A stretch of 64,000 bases of DNA from Ramlibacter rhizophilus (GCF_004681965.1 NZ_SMLL01000009.1:160698-224697), one strand, 5' to 3'. Shown: positions 38,660-50,109, numbered from the stretch's first letter. Notes: a model not told the origin generated them from the letters alone. Made by a program: numbers and translations.

Positions 38660-40948
38660 CTAGCCGCGCGACAGGCGCGCCGCGTTGCCGACCACCAGCA
38701 GCGAACTGGCCGCCATGCCCAGCCCGGCGAGCCAGGGCGGCATGAAGCCGGCGATGGCCAGCGGGACGCAGGCCGCGTTGTAGGCGGCGGCCCAGAGCAG
38801 GTTCTGGCGCACGATGCGGCGGCTGCGGCGTGCGAGGGCCAGCAGGCCGCCCACGTCCGCCATGCGCCCGCTTTGCACGATGAAGTCCGAGTTCGATTGC
38901 GCGAGCGGCACGCCCTGCCCCATGGCGGCCGACACGTCGGCGCGCGCCAGCACGGGGCCGTCGTTCAGGCCGTCGCCCACCATGAAGACGCGGCGGCCGC
39001 GGCGCTGCAGCGCCTGCAGGTGGGCCAGCTTGTCCTCGGGCGTGCAGCCGGCGTGCCAGTGGGCGATGCCGGCGCGGGCGGCCAGGCGCCGCACCGCCGG
39101 GATGCGGTCGCCGGAGAGGAGCTGCACGTCCAGGCCCCGGCGGCGCAGTTCGGCCACGGCCTCGACCGCGTCGCGCCGCAGCGCCTCGTCGAATTCGAAG
39201 CTCGCGAGCCAGCCCTGCTCGTCGGCGAGGTGGACCTGCGGGCCTTCGGCCGGCGGCTGCAGGAGGTCGCAGAAGCCGGCCGAGCCGAGCTTGAGCGTGC
39301 GGCCGGCCAGCGGGCCTTCGAGCACGCGCCCCTGCAGGCCGGCGCCTGCGCGTTCCTGCACGTCCGCCACCGCGCCGGGCGCCTCGGGCGCGGCCGCCAC
39401 CAGGGCCCGCGAGAGCGGATGCAGCGAGGCCTGCGCCAGGGCCGCCGCGGCGGCCACGGCCGCTTCGGCATCGAGTCCGTCCCGGGTGCGTACCGCGCCC
39501 AGGGTCAGCGTGCTTTCGGTCAGCGTGCCGGTCTTGTCGAAGACGACGGTGTCCACCCCGGCGGCGGCATCGAGCGCGCCGAGTTCGCGCACCAGCACGC
39601 CACGGCGCGCGAGCGCGCCGGCGGCGGCCAGGCTGGCGGCCGGCGTGGCCAGCGACAGCGCGCACGGGCACGTGACGATGAGCACGGCCACGGCGATCGA
39701 CAGGGCATGTGCCGGACCGGCGTCCCACCACCAGGCCGCAGCGGCCACGGCAGCGGCCAGCACGGCCAGCAGGAAGGGGGCCGCGATGCGATCGGCCAGC
39801 CGGGCCAGGCGCGGCTTGTCCACCGAGGCGCGCTCCATCAGCGACACGATGGCCGCGAAGCGCGTGTCGCGCCCCAGGCGCTCCACGCGCACGGTGACCA
39901 GGCCGGCGAGGTTGTGGCTGCCGGCGACCACGGCGTCACCGACGCGGCGCGCCAGCGGCTCGGCCTCGCCGGTGAGCAGGGCCTCGTCGATGCGGCCTTC
40001 GCCGGCTTCGATGCGGCCGTCGGCCGGGATGCGCTCGCCAGGCAGGATGCGGATGCGGTCGCCCACGCGCAGGCTGCGCACGGGCACACGCTCGAAGCCG
40101 CCGTCCGCGCCCTCGCGCTCTATGGTGGCGGGCAACTGGCGCATCAGCGCGTTCAGGGCGCCGGCCGTACGGCCCCGCAGGCGCTGCTCCAGCAGGCGCC
40201 CGGACAGCAGGAAGAACACGAACATGGTGACCGAGTCGTACCAGACCTCGCGGCCCCAGGGGCCGGCGGGATCGAAGGTGGCCGCCGTGCTGGCGAGGAA
40301 GGCGATGAGGATGCCCAGGGCCACGGGCACGTCCATGCCGACGCGCCGGTGCCGCAGGTCGCGCAGCGCGCCGGCGAAGAAGGGCTGGCAGGAAAACAGG
40401 ATGACCGGCACGGTCATCATCCAGGCGCCCCAGCGCAGCAGGGCCTCGATGTCCGGCGTGATCTCGCCCGGCGCGGCGACGTAGATCGGCACCGCGTACA
40501 TCATGGCCTGCATCATGCAAAAGCCCGCCACCAGCCAGCGCCAGAGCATGAGGCGCTGGGCCTTCAGGCGCGGCGCGGCCTCCAGCAGGTCCCCGGCGGG
40601 CGTGGCGCCATAGCCGACGCGGCGCAGGGCCGCAAGCCACCGGGAAGGACGGCCGCGTTCTGCGGACCAGACGATGCGCGCCGTCTGCGCCGCGCTGTTC
40701 ACGGCCACCGACTCGACCCCCGGCACCGCCAGCAGGGCCTCTTCCACCAGCAGCGTGCAGGCGGCGCAGTGCATGCCCTCGATGGCGAGGTAGGACTCCC
40801 AGCGGCCGTCCTGCCCCGGCAGCGGCCGGCCGAAGGACGGCCACTCGGACGGATCGTCCAGCGCTGCCCAGCCACGCGGCGCGGCTTCGGCCTGCGGCAC
40901 CGGCGGCGCCAGGGGTGCCGCGGGAGCGAGCAAGGCGGAAGATGACAT
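38660..40948 (-). CDS. ccoI: Copper-translocating P-type ATPase CcoI (CtpA/FixI-type)
   Basis: A 762-aa P1B ATPase that exports copper for cbb3 oxidase assembly. One heavy-metal domain with GMHCAAC (Cys61, Cys64), membrane CPC motif in VTCPCALSLATP, phosphorylation site DKTGTLTE and hinge GDGLNDGPVL. The fused domain order and neighbours (ccoS) mark it as the FixI/CcoI type. The ATG at 40948 has no ribosome site, and the FNR box 35 bp upstream leaves almost no leader, so a leaderless transcript is possible. Confidence 0.94.
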   Translation of the reverse strand: MSSSALLAPAAPLAPPVPQAEAAPRGWAALDDPSEWPSFGRPLPGQDGRWESYLAIEGMHCAACTLLVEEALLAVPGVESVAVNSAAQTARIVWSAERGRPSRWLAALRRVGYGATPAGDLLEAAPRLKAQRLMLWRWLVAGFCMMQAMMYAVPIYVAAPGEITPDIEALLRWGAWMMTVPVILFSCQPFFAGALRDLRHRRVGMDVPVALGILIAFLASTAATFDPAGPWGREVWYDSVTMFVFFLLSGRLLEQRLRGRTAGALNALMRQLPATIEREGADGGFERVPVRSLRVGDRIRILPGERIPADGRIEAGEGRIDEALLTGEAEPLARRVGDAVVAGSHNLAGLVTVRVERLGRDTRFAAIVSLMERASVDKPRLARLADRIAAPFLLAVLAAAVAAAAWWWDAGPAHALSIAVAVLIVTCPCALSLATPAASLAAAGALARRGVLVRELGALDAAAGVDTVVFDKTGTLTESTLTLGAVRTRDGLDAEAAVAAAAALAQASLHPLSRALVAAAPEAPGAVADVQERAGAGLQGRVLEGPLAGRTLKLGSAGFCDLLQPPAEGPQVHLADEQGWLASFEFDEALRRDAVEAVAELRRRGLDVQLLSGDRIPAVRRLAARAGIAHWHAGCTPEDKLAHLQALQRRGRRVFMVGDGLNDGPVLARADVSAAMGQGVPLAQSNSDFIVQSGRMADVGGLLALARRSRRIVRQNLLWAAAYNAACVPLAIAGFMPPWLAGLGMAASSLLVVGNAARLSRG

Positions 40949-40982
40949 CCCGCGAGGCTAGGCGCCCGGCGCAGCGCCTTGC

Positions 40983-40996
40983 TTGAGGTGGATCAA
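40983..40996. promoter_or_regulatory. FNR-type box between ccoI and the DUF2254 gene
   Basis: TTGAGGTGGATCAA matches TTGAT-N4-ATCAA with one mismatch. Its centre is 41.5 bp from the ccoI ATG and 75 bp from the divergent DUF2254 ATG, so it could serve either gene; the geometry suits the DUF2254 side or a leaderless ccoI mRNA. Confidence 0.65.
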
Positions 40997-41064
40997 GCCG
41001 CCCCGTGAAAACACTCGGCAACCGCAAGCCCCCGACGAGCCTGAATTCCCCTAGCCTCTCGCCC

Positions 41065-42369
41065 ATGACCCGCCTTCGCGCCTTCTGGAACCGCCTGCAG
41101 GCCAGCTTCTGGTTCGTGCCGGCGCTGGTGGTGGCCGCATCGGTGCTGGCGGCGGTGGGGCTGGTGCAGGTGGAAGACACCACCAAGTTCAAGCTCGCGC
41201 AGTGGTCGCCGCGCCTGTTCGGCGCGAGTGCCGACGGCTCGCGCGCCATGCTCTCGGCGGTCGCGACCTCCATGATCACCGTGGCCGGCGTGGTGTTCTC
41301 CATCACCATCGTGACGCTCTCGCTCACGTCCACCCAGTACTCGCCGCGCGTGCTGCGCAATTTCATGCGCGACCGCACCACGCAGATGGTGCTGGGCATT
41401 TTCGTGGGCATCTTCGCGTACTGCCTGGCCGTGCTGCGCACGATCCGCGGCCCCGATGACGGTGACTTCGTGCCCTCGCTGGCGGCGCTGGGCGGCTTGC
41501 TCTATGCCCTGGTGGGCATCGCCATGCTCATCTACTTCATCCACCACGTGGCCCAGAGCATCCAGTCCACCTCCATCATGGCGCGCGTGAGCAATGCCAC
41601 CGCCGAGGCGATCGACACGCTGTTCCCGCAGGAACTCGGCCATTCGCCCGAGCCCGTGCCGGTGGACCGGCGCATCCCGACCGAGTGGGTGGAGGTGAAG
41701 GCCGACTGCAGCGGCTATCTGGCGCAGGTGGACAGCGAGGGCCTGATGAAGTACGCCCGCGAGTGCGGCCGCACCGTTCGCCTGTGCGCACAGGTGGGCG
41801 AGTTCGTCGCGTCCGGCGCACCGCTGGTCGCCGTCAGCGGGCACGCCGCCCTGCCGGAGAAGGAGCAGAAACACCTGCGCGGCACGGCGCGGCTGGAGGA
41901 GATGCGCACCATCGAGCAGGACGCGGCCTTCGGCCTGACCCAGCTCGTGGACGTGGCGGTGCGGGCGCTCTCGCCCGGGATGAACGACCTGGCGACCGCC
42001 TGCATGTGCGTGGACCGGCTGGGCGCGCTGCTGGCCCAGCTGGCCGCCCGGTCCATTCCCAGCCCGCTGCGCTACGAGGGCCAGGACTTGCGGGTGATCG
42101 CGCCGGCGCCGGATTTCGGGGACCTGCTGTCGCTGTCCTTCGAGCCGGTGATCCGCCAGTGCCGCGGCCAGGTCATGGTGCTGTCCAGGCTGGTGACAGC
42201 GCTGGAGACGGTCACCGCCGCCACGAGCAGCCCGCAGCGCCGCGCGGCCATGCGCCCGGTGCTGCGCGAGCTGCGCGCAGAGATCCAGCTCAACGCGCCA
42301 CGCCCCCGCATCGCGGAACTCAAGCGCCGGCTGCGGGCGCTGGAGACAAGGCTGGAGGCCGGGGCCTGA
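41065..42369 (+). CDS. DUF2254 family membrane protein
   Basis: A 434-aa predicted membrane protein of the DUF2254 family. Helices at about 14-36, 67-90, 111-130 and 140-162, with the conserved STQYSPRVLRNFMRDRTTQ motif between the second and third, then a large soluble C-terminal half with LSPGMNDLATA. No function is established. The ATG at 41065 is preferred to a GTG at 41005, which would add 20 unconserved residues. It is divergent from ccoI and shares an FNR-type box with it. Confidence 0.85.
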   Translation: MTRLRAFWNRLQASFWFVPALVVAASVLAAVGLVQVEDTTKFKLAQWSPRLFGASADGSRAMLSAVATSMITVAGVVFSITIVTLSLTSTQYSPRVLRNFMRDRTTQMVLGIFVGIFAYCLAVLRTIRGPDDGDFVPSLAALGGLLYALVGIAMLIYFIHHVAQSIQSTSIMARVSNATAEAIDTLFPQELGHSPEPVPVDRRIPTEWVEVKADCSGYLAQVDSEGLMKYARECGRTVRLCAQVGEFVASGAPLVAVSGHAALPEKEQKHLRGTARLEEMRTIEQDAAFGLTQLVDVAVRALSPGMNDLATACMCVDRLGALLAQLAARSIPSPLRYEGQDLRVIAPAPDFGDLLSLSFEPVIRQCRGQVMVLSRLVTALETVTAATSSPQRRAAMRPVLRELRAEIQLNAPRPRIAELKRRLRALETRLEAGA

Positions 42370-42397
42370 AACGCCCGGCCCCGGCGCCGCGTGGCGC

Positions 42398-42481
42398 TTA
42401 GAAGATCAGTCCGCCCAGTCCCAGCACCACGGCCAGGCCGATGAGGAAGATGATCAGGACGATCCAGAACAGGACTTTCAT
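42398..42481 (-). CDS. 27-aa single-helix membrane peptide
   Basis: A short frame (MKVLFWIVLIIFLIGLAVVL then GLGGLIF) that is entirely one hydrophobic helix. A good ribosome site (GAAGGA, 8 bp before the ATG at 42481) argues that it is expressed. It lies between the converging DUF2254 and the eda gene, with no gene overlapping. No function known to me. Confidence 0.55.
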   Translation of the reverse strand: MKVLFWIVLIIFLIGLAVVLGLGGLIF

Positions 42482-42616
42482 GCCGGTTTCCTTCGAATGA
42501 GTGGTTTGCCGGCAGTCTGTTTCGGTGGCCCGGGCCGGGCCTGTAGGACGGCGGCGCCGGACTGTGCAGGAACGCCGTCGCGGCACGCGACAGGGCCGCA
42601 GGCGGGCGCGCCGTGA

Positions 42617-43260
42617 TCAGCCGCCGCGCAGGCCCACCGCCTCGCGCGCCAGCGCCGTGATGCGCGCCCACTCCCCCGCACGCACGGCTTCGGCCGGCGT
42701 GAGCCAGGAGCCCCCCACGCACAGCACGTTGGGCAGCGCCAGGAACTCGCGCGCATTGGCGGCATTGACGCCGCCGGTGGGGCAGAAGCGCGTGTCGATG
42801 AAGGGACCGGCCCAGGCCTTGAGCATGGCCACGCCGCCGGCCTGCATCGCGGGGAAGAATTTCAGTTCCGTGTAGCCGTCCTCGGCGGCGGCCATGATCT
42901 CGCTGCCCGTGGCCACGCCCGGCAGCAGGGGCAGGCCCAGGTCGCGGCAGGCGCGACCCACGGCCGTCGTGTAGCCGGGGCTCACGGCAAACTTGGCGCC
43001 GGCGCGCACGCAGGCCTGCGCTTCGGCGGTGCTGCGCACCGTGCCGGCACCGGCCACCGCGCCGGGCACCTCGTTCGCGATCGCCTCGATGCACTGCAGC
43101 GCCACCGGCGTGCGCAGGGTGACCTCCAGCATGCGGATGCCGCCCTCCACCAGCGCGCGCGCCAGCGGCACCGCATGGCGGACCTCGTCCAGCACGATCA
43201 CCGGGATCACCGGCGCATCGCGCATGACGGCCGAGGGCGACAGCAGGGCGGGCGGATTCG

Positions 43261-43270
<10 letters not shown>
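42617..43270 (-). CDS. eda: KDPG aldolase (2-keto-3-deoxy-6-phosphogluconate aldolase)
   Basis: Splits KDPG to pyruvate and glyceraldehyde-3-phosphate, the last step of the Entner-Doudoroff pathway. The protein has 217 aa. Catalytic Glu49 (RMLEVTLRT) and Schiff-base Lys137 (ELKFFPA) are present, as is the PTGGV phosphate-binding segment. The ATG at 43270 overlaps the end of edd by 10 bp; Met3 (43264) is an alternative start. The pair forms a two-gene operon. Confidence 0.95.
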
Positions 43271-45132
<1,862 letters not shown>

Positions 45133-45249
45133 GGCAAGGAGGTCGGATGGGCGGCATTCATCCTAACGGCAACACTCGCCCGGGCACATTGCGCGGTTAC
45201 CGGTGCGTTACCTTTGCGCGGGGGAAGCGCATTGCTACAGTCTGCTGTC

Positions 45250-45900
45250 ATGAGCTTGTCGGACGCAGCGCTCGCCTTCGCCCCCACCGCCTCGGCGCTC
45301 GCGCCGGCCGGCCTCCTGCCCCACCGCGATCCCCAGCCCCTGCTGCAACGCGCGTTGCGTGAATGGGGCGGCCATTCGGACCTCTGGCTCTTCGGCTACG
45401 GCTCGCTGCTGTGGCGTCCCGACTTCGAATTCGACGAACGGCGCCCGGCCCGCGTGCACGGCTGGCACCGCGCGCTCAAGATGTGGAGCCGCATCAACCG
45501 CGGCACGCCCCAGCAACCCGGGCTGGTCTTCGGCCTGCTCTCGGGCGGCAGCTGCCAGGGCATGGTGTTCCGCGTGCCGCGCGCGAGCGGCGCCGAGGTG
45601 CTCACGCGCCTGTGGGCGCGCGAGATGGCCACCGCCGTGTACGACCCGCGCTGGCTCCCCTGCCACACCGCCCACGGCCCCGTGCAGGCCCTGGCCTTCA
45701 CGCTCTCGCGCAAGAGCCCCAGCCACACCGGCACCCTCGCGGACGAGGAGCTGCGCCGGATCTTCTGCAGCGCCTGCGGCATCTACGGCACCACGCTCGA
45801 ATACGCCGAACGCACCTTCGAGGAACTGCAGCGCCTGAACATCCGCGACCGGCACCTGGAGCGGCTGCTTCGCCTGGCGCGCGACAATCCGCCCCCATGA
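45250..45900 (+). CDS. ChaC-like gamma-glutamylcyclotransferase
   Basis: A 216-aa ChaC-type enzyme, expected to cleave glutathione to 5-oxoproline and Cys-Gly. The [14 protein letters not shown] motif at 48-61 binds the gamma-glutamyl group, followed by [13 protein letters not shown], and [15 protein letters not shown]. About 35 poorly conserved residues precede the domain. Its stop overlaps pdxH (ATGA), an odd pairing in function but a firm translational link. Confidence 0.9.
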   Translation: MSLSDAALAFAPTASALAPAGLLPHRDPQPLLQRALREWGGHSDLWLFGYGSLLWRPDFEFDERRPARVHGWHRALKMWSRINRGTPQQPGLVFGLLSGGSCQGMVFRVPRASGAEVLTRLWAREMATAVYDPRWLPCHTAHGPVQALAFTLSRKSPSHTGTLADEELRRIFCSACGIYGTTLEYAERTFEELQRLNIRDRHLERLLRLARDNPPP

Positions 45901-46547
45901 GCAGCACCTCCCAACGCATCGCCGAGCTTCGCAAGAGCTACGAACGCGCCGAGCTGGGCGAAGACGCCAGCCATGCCGAGCCGCTGCGGCAGTTCGACCA
46001 GTGGCTGACGGAGGCCATCGCCGCGGAAGTGCCCGAGCCCAATGCCATGACCCTGGCCACCGTGGGCAGCGACCTGCGCCCCAGCACGCGCGTGGTGCTG
46101 GTCAAGGGTTATGACGAGCGGGGCCTGGTCTTCTTCACCAACTACGACAGCCGCAAGGGCCGCGAGCTGGCGGGCAATCCCTGGGCGGCGCTGCAGTTCC
46201 ACTGGGTCGAGCTCGAACGCGTGGTGCGCATCGAGGGCCGCATCGAGAAGACCGGCGAGGAGGAAAGCGACGCCTACTACGCCAGTCGCCCGCTCGATTC
46301 GCGCATCGGCGCCTGGGCCAGCCCGCAAAGCCAGGTGATCGCCAGCCGCGGCGTGCTGGTCGCCGCGGCCGCGAAGTACGGCGCCCAGTTCCTGCTCGCG
46401 CCGCCGCGGCCCCCGCACTGGGGGGGCTTTCGGCTGCGGCCCGACCGCTGGGAGTTCTGGCAGGGGCGCCGGAGCCGGCTGCACGACCGGCTGCGGTATC
46501 GGCTGGACGAGGGCGGCGGCTGGGTGCGCGAGCGCCTCGCACCCTGA
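45897..46547 (+). CDS. pdxH: Pyridoxamine 5'-phosphate oxidase
   Basis: FMN enzyme that oxidises pyridoxine/pyridoxamine phosphate to PLP. The protein has 216 aa with the family blocks [39 protein letters not shown], and the C-terminal [18 protein letters not shown] motif; the last residues are RERLAP. Start ATG at 45897 overlaps the chaC-like stop. Confidence 0.96.
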   Translation: MSSTSQRIAELRKSYERAELGEDASHAEPLRQFDQWLTEAIAAEVPEPNAMTLATVGSDLRPSTRVVLVKGYDERGLVFFTNYDSRKGRELAGNPWAALQFHWVELERVVRIEGRIEKTGEEESDAYYASRPLDSRIGAWASPQSQVIASRGVLVAAAAKYGAQFLLAPPRPPHWGGFRLRPDRWEFWQGRRSRLHDRLRYRLDEGGGWVRERLAP

Positions 46548-46557
46548 AGTCTTGCTC

Positions 46558-46655
46558 CTTCCCCCTCTGGGGGAAGGCAGGGATGGGGGCCCGCAGGAAG
46601 GGATGTGGCCGGCGCGCGCGGCCCCCACCCCACCCTCCCCCAGCGGGGGAGGGTG
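46558..46655. repeat. Paired CTTCCCCCTCTGGGGGAAG element, copy A
   Basis: Two inverted arms, 46558-46590 and 46621-46655, each with its own small hairpin (CTTCCCCCTCTGGGGGAAG and CCCTCCCCCAGCGGGGGAGG), also pair with each other through GGCAGGGATGGGGGC and GCCCCCACCCCACCC. It fills the gap between the converging pdxH and 120-aa protein genes and may act as a two-way terminator. A close relative is at 50110-50214. Confidence 0.75.
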
Positions 46656-46659
46656 TGCG

Positions 46660-47022
46660 TCAGCGCACCGTCTTGCGCTCGTTGCGCCACCAGGCCAGGA
46701 GGGCCTGGAAGTCACCGTTGAAGCTGCGCCGCAGCAGGGCTTCGTAGCTCATCGAGCACAGGGCCGCATCGGCGCCGTCGAGCAGGCTCTCGCCGGCCGC
46801 CGCCGAGCAGGCGTGGAACAGGCTCTTGAGGCAGGGATCGGGCAGCCGGGAGAGGCGCTGGATGATGGCCTCGCGCTCCAGCAGCAGGTGCTGCCTGGGG
46901 CCCTCCATGCGGCAGTCCGCGTCCTGCGCGCTGGCCGCGCCGCAGGCACCTGCGGCCAGGCCCGCCAGCAGCATGCCCCGCACGGCCCGGCGGCGACGGC
47001 GTCCAGTCGGTGTCGTTCCCAT
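46660..47022 (-). CDS. Secreted Cys-containing 120-aa protein
   Basis: A 120-aa protein with an Arg-rich N-terminus, a hydrophobic signal segment (about 15-32) and a likely cleavage after ASA before QDADC. The mature part is helical with four cysteines (DCRM, DPCL, HACS, ALCS), suggesting two disulfides. GGAGG precedes the ATG at 47022. It is downstream of the TonB receptor, 127 bp away, so it may belong to the same metal-uptake set. No known family recognised. Confidence 0.65.
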   Translation of the reverse strand: MGTTPTGRRRRRAVRGMLLAGLAAGACGAASAQDADCRMEGPRQHLLLEREAIIQRLSRLPDPCLKSLFHACSAAAGESLLDGADAALCSMSYEALLRRSFNGDFQALLAWWRNERKTVR

Positions 47023-47149
47023 GGCGACCTCCCCGAAAGGCATGCTGGCAGCGTGCGCCGCAGGCGGCAAGGGCCCGCCGCGGGGCGGGTGTAGGACGAC
47101 GCCGCGCAAGGCTTGCACCCGCTGCGTCGGCCCGAGGGCGAGGCGCTCA

Positions 47150-49144
47150 TCAGAACTCCGCCCGCACCCCCACGCGCAGCGAGCGCCCCGCGAGCAGGGC
47201 GCGCTCGGGCGCGGTCTGGGTCAGGAAGGACGTGGCCGGCCGCGCCACCGTGTCGGTGAGGTTGTCCAGCCGCGCGTACCAGAGCAGCTGCCCCTGGCCC
47301 ACCGCCTGCTCGCGCGTGAGCGCCGCGTGCCAGGTGGTGTAGCCGGCCACGGCCGCCGCCCCCGTGGGCACGCGGTCCTGCCGCGCGGCATGGTCGAAGC
47401 CCAGCCGGCCGCCCCACTCGCCACGCTTGAGGACGAGCGCGGCCCCCGCGCGCACCGGCGCGATGCGCGGCAGGGGCTCGCCGGTGCTGCGGTCCGTGGC
47501 ACGAACCTGGTCGGCGCGCCAGGCGATGTCGAGCTGGGGTGCCCCCGAGCGCAGCCGCCAGTTGCCCGAGGCCTCCAGGCCATGGAAGCGCGCGGGCACG
47601 TCGCGGTAGGCGAACTCGGGCAGGGTCTCGCCCGGCTCGACCTCGCGGTCCGCGCCGGTGGTCTGCAGCGCGATGTAGTTCGAGAAACGGTAGGCAAAGG
47701 CGCCCAGGCGGGCCTCGTTCGGCCCCTGCTTCCAGGCCAGCGCCAGCTCGGCGCTGTTGGAGCGCTCCAGCCCCAGCGTGGCGTCGCCCTGCTCCCAGGC
47801 CTGCGTGGCGATGTGCGGTCCGTTGGCGAAAAGCTCGTAGTCGCGCGGCGCGCGCTCGCTGTGCGCGAGCTGCCCGGTGAGCTCCCACGAAGGCGCGAGC
47901 TTCCACAGCGCGCCCAGCGCGTAGCTGGTCGGCTGGAACTCGCGGCTGCCGACGAGGAAGCGGTCCACCCCGGGACTGCCCTGCGAGGCGACGCGCACCC
48001 GCTCGGTCCGCGCACCCAGGCTGAGGCGGCCCCAGTCCAGCGCCAGCTCCTCGTGGATGAAGACCGCCTGCTGCCGGGTGCGGCTCGCGGGTGCGAAGGC
48101 TTCGTCGCCCAGGGCCGAGAAGCGCGTGTGCTCCGCCTGCAGGCCCACGACACCGCTGAGCGGCCCGAAGGCGCGGTGCCTGGCTTGCAGCCGCAGCTCG
48201 TTGCCGCGGGTGGCGAAGACGGTGCCGGTCTCGCCGGCCTCGAACTCGGTGTGCCCGTAGTCGGTGTGCGCCGCCTGCAGCTGCACGTTCTCCAGCCACC
48301 CTGGGGCCGGACGCCACTGGCCCTCGATGGCGTACCGGTCCGAGCGCATGCCGATGCGCACCGCCTCGTCCGCGGGCGAGCCGTAGTCCTTGCGGTGCGT
48401 GGAGACCGATGCGCCCAGCCAGCCGCGCTCGAAGAAGGTGCTGCCACCGAGCGCGGCGCCGCGCGCCTCGCCCGCCGTGTTGCACAGGCGGTCCGACACG
48501 CCGCCCGCGCAGGGCAGCGCGAGCGGGAGGCGCACGTCCTCGTTGTCGCGCCCGAAGGCATCCACATGCAGCACCTGGTTACCGGTGCCCGCCTGCAGCA
48601 TCACCGCGCCGGCACGCTCGCGGCGGCCGGTGGCCAGGCTCGCGTCCGCACGCCCGGTCAGGCCCTGCAAGGGGCTGCGCGGGATGCGGCCGTCGATCGC
48701 GTTGACCACGCCGCCGATGGCGGTGCCGCCGTAAAGCAGCGCGGCGGGGCCGCGCAGCACCTCGATGCGGTCCACGGTCAGGGGGTCGATGGGTACGGCA
48801 TGGTCGAAGCTCAGGGACGAGGCATCGAGCTGCGCGGCGCCGTTGCGCAGGATGCGGATGCGGTCGCCGTCCAGGCCCCGCAGGATGGGCCGGCTGACGC
48901 CCGGGCCGAAATGCGTGCTGCTCACGCCGGGCAGGTGGTCCAGGGCGCCGCCCAGGCTGCCTTGGCCGCGCAGCAGCAGGCCGGTGCCCTCCACGCGTTC
49001 GACGGGCGCGACGCGCTGCGACGAGCCGAGGGGATTGCCGGTGACGGTGACGTCGGGCAAGGTGCCGGCGCCCTGCGCGGCAGCGGACAGGCACAACGTG
49101 CCCGCGGCAGCGCCCACGGCGCTGCGGAGGAAATGGAGGTTCAT
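47150..49144 (-). CDS. TonB-dependent outer membrane receptor (ZnuD-like)
   Basis: A 664-aa outer membrane receptor with signal peptide (cleavage near AAAQGAG), an N-terminal plug (PDVTVTGNPLG, RPILRGLDGDRIRILRNG, DPLTVDRIEVLRGPAALLYG) and a 22-strand barrel ending in VGVRAEF. The plug, with an inserted FDHAVPIDP stretch, resembles the zinc receptor ZnuD rather than siderophore receptors. It lies next to His-rich and Cys-rich secreted proteins and an FtsX-type ABC, so metal (zinc) uptake is likely. No Zur box could be read upstream. Confidence 0.85.
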   Translation of the reverse strand: MNLHFLRSAVGAAAGTLCLSAAAQGAGTLPDVTVTGNPLGSSQRVAPVERVEGTGLLLRGQGSLGGALDHLPGVSSTHFGPGVSRPILRGLDGDRIRILRNGAAQLDASSLSFDHAVPIDPLTVDRIEVLRGPAALLYGGTAIGGVVNAIDGRIPRSPLQGLTGRADASLATGRRERAGAVMLQAGTGNQVLHVDAFGRDNEDVRLPLALPCAGGVSDRLCNTAGEARGAALGGSTFFERGWLGASVSTHRKDYGSPADEAVRIGMRSDRYAIEGQWRPAPGWLENVQLQAAHTDYGHTEFEAGETGTVFATRGNELRLQARHRAFGPLSGVVGLQAEHTRFSALGDEAFAPASRTRQQAVFIHEELALDWGRLSLGARTERVRVASQGSPGVDRFLVGSREFQPTSYALGALWKLAPSWELTGQLAHSERAPRDYELFANGPHIATQAWEQGDATLGLERSNSAELALAWKQGPNEARLGAFAYRFSNYIALQTTGADREVEPGETLPEFAYRDVPARFHGLEASGNWRLRSGAPQLDIAWRADQVRATDRSTGEPLPRIAPVRAGAALVLKRGEWGGRLGFDHAARQDRVPTGAAAVAGYTTWHAALTREQAVGQGQLLWYARLDNLTDTVARPATSFLTQTAPERALLAGRSLRVGVRAEF

Positions 49145-49250
49145 GGGACGGTTCTGATCGATCGAGAGCCCGCGCGCGCCGCACGGCGCGCGCAGGCAGG
49201 ATCGCGCGCGGCGGGCCGGGACCCGAACTGCGGCGATGACGACGGGAAGA

Positions 49251-49589
49251 TCAGGACCGCGCGGGCGGACCGCGGGCGTCGAAAAGCGCGACCCAGCGCG
49301 CGACGAAGTCGCCGTGACCACCGGCCAGGACGACGGGGCTCAGTGCGAGCGGCAGCACCAGCGAAGGCGCGCCCGGCACGCCGGGCTGGCCGAGGGCGTC
49401 GAGCAGGCGGCAGTCGATGCCGCCGGCCTCATGGCCGAAGAGATCGTGACCGTCGTGGTCCGCCTGCGCGGCGGCGTGCGCCGCACCGGCAGGCTGCGGA
49501 CCATGGACCGTGCGGTGCGCCAGTCCCACGGCCTGCGCCGCCAGCAGGGCGAGCGCGAGGCCGAGGATCCAGGCGAGGCGCAGCCGCAT
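49251..49589 (-). CDS. Small His-rich secreted protein
   Basis: A 112-aa protein with a signal-like helix (about 5-22) and a mature part with clustered His/Asp: HRTVHG, then ADHDGHDLFGHEAGGIDCRL. The cluster looks like a metal-binding segment. It lies 5 bp downstream of the DUF3299-like gene and 106 bp upstream of the TonB receptor. I know of no named family, though similar proteins recur beside ZnuD-type receptors in this bacterial group. Confidence 0.65.
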   Translation of the reverse strand: MRLRLAWILGLALALLAAQAVGLAHRTVHGPQPAGAAHAAAQADHDGHDLFGHEAGGIDCRLLDALGQPGVPGAPSLVLPLALSPVVLAGGHGDFVARWVALFDARGPPARS

Positions 49590-49594
49590 CGGGC

Positions 49595-50092
49595 CTACTT
49601 GACCAGCGCGGCGTCGGTGAGCCGGTAGAACAGGCCCATGGGATCGTCACGCAGGGTGGCGAAGCGGCCTTCCACCGTGACGGGCTCCTGCGTGTAGGCC
49701 ACGGGCGTGCGCGTGCGCACCTCCACCATGCTCTCGGCCCCGCCGGGCACGCAGAAGCTGCAGGTCAGCGGCACCGAACTCACGAGGAAGTGGCGCTGCT
49801 TCTCGCCCGGCTCCAGCGGCATCATGAAGCCCTGGATGCGCTGCGTCGTGCCGTCCAGCGCGAGCTGCTGCGGCTGGAACTGCGGCAGCACGCGGTTCTT
49901 CTCGGTGCGGCTCTTCACGGCCGTGAGCACCGACCAGGGCACCACGTCCGAGCGCTGCGGCAGGGGCGCGATCGGGCTGTTGGCACCGTGCACGCCGGGC
50001 CCGGACCCGAACGGTGCGGGCGGGGTTCCGACCTGCGCGAACGCGGCGCCGGCGAGAAACAGGCCGGCGAGGAGGAGGGAGGGCTTGGTCAT
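49595..50092 (-). CDS. DUF3299-like periplasmic protein
   Basis: A 165-aa protein with signal peptide (cleavage after AFA before QVG). The mature domain has a conserved Cys pair in LTCSFCVPGG and the FMMPLEPGEKQRHFLVSS stretch, matching the DUF3299 family as I recall it. That family is often found with FtsX-like ABC transporters in zinc-responsive clusters. ATG at 50092 lies just after repeat copy B. Confidence 0.72.
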   Translation of the reverse strand: MTKPSLLLAGLFLAGAAFAQVGTPPAPFGSGPGVHGANSPIAPLPQRSDVVPWSVLTAVKSRTEKNRVLPQFQPQQLALDGTTQRIQGFMMPLEPGEKQRHFLVSSVPLTCSFCVPGGAESMVEVRTRTPVAYTQEPVTVEGRFATLRDDPMGLFYRLTDAALVK

Positions 50093-50109
50093 GTCGACGG
50101 ATCCTTTCC

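Noticed and set aside
46660..47022. Arginine run near the N-terminus of the 120-aa protein as a Tat signal
   Set aside because: There is no S/T-RR-x-F-L-K context; it looks like an ordinary Sec signal with a basic n-region.
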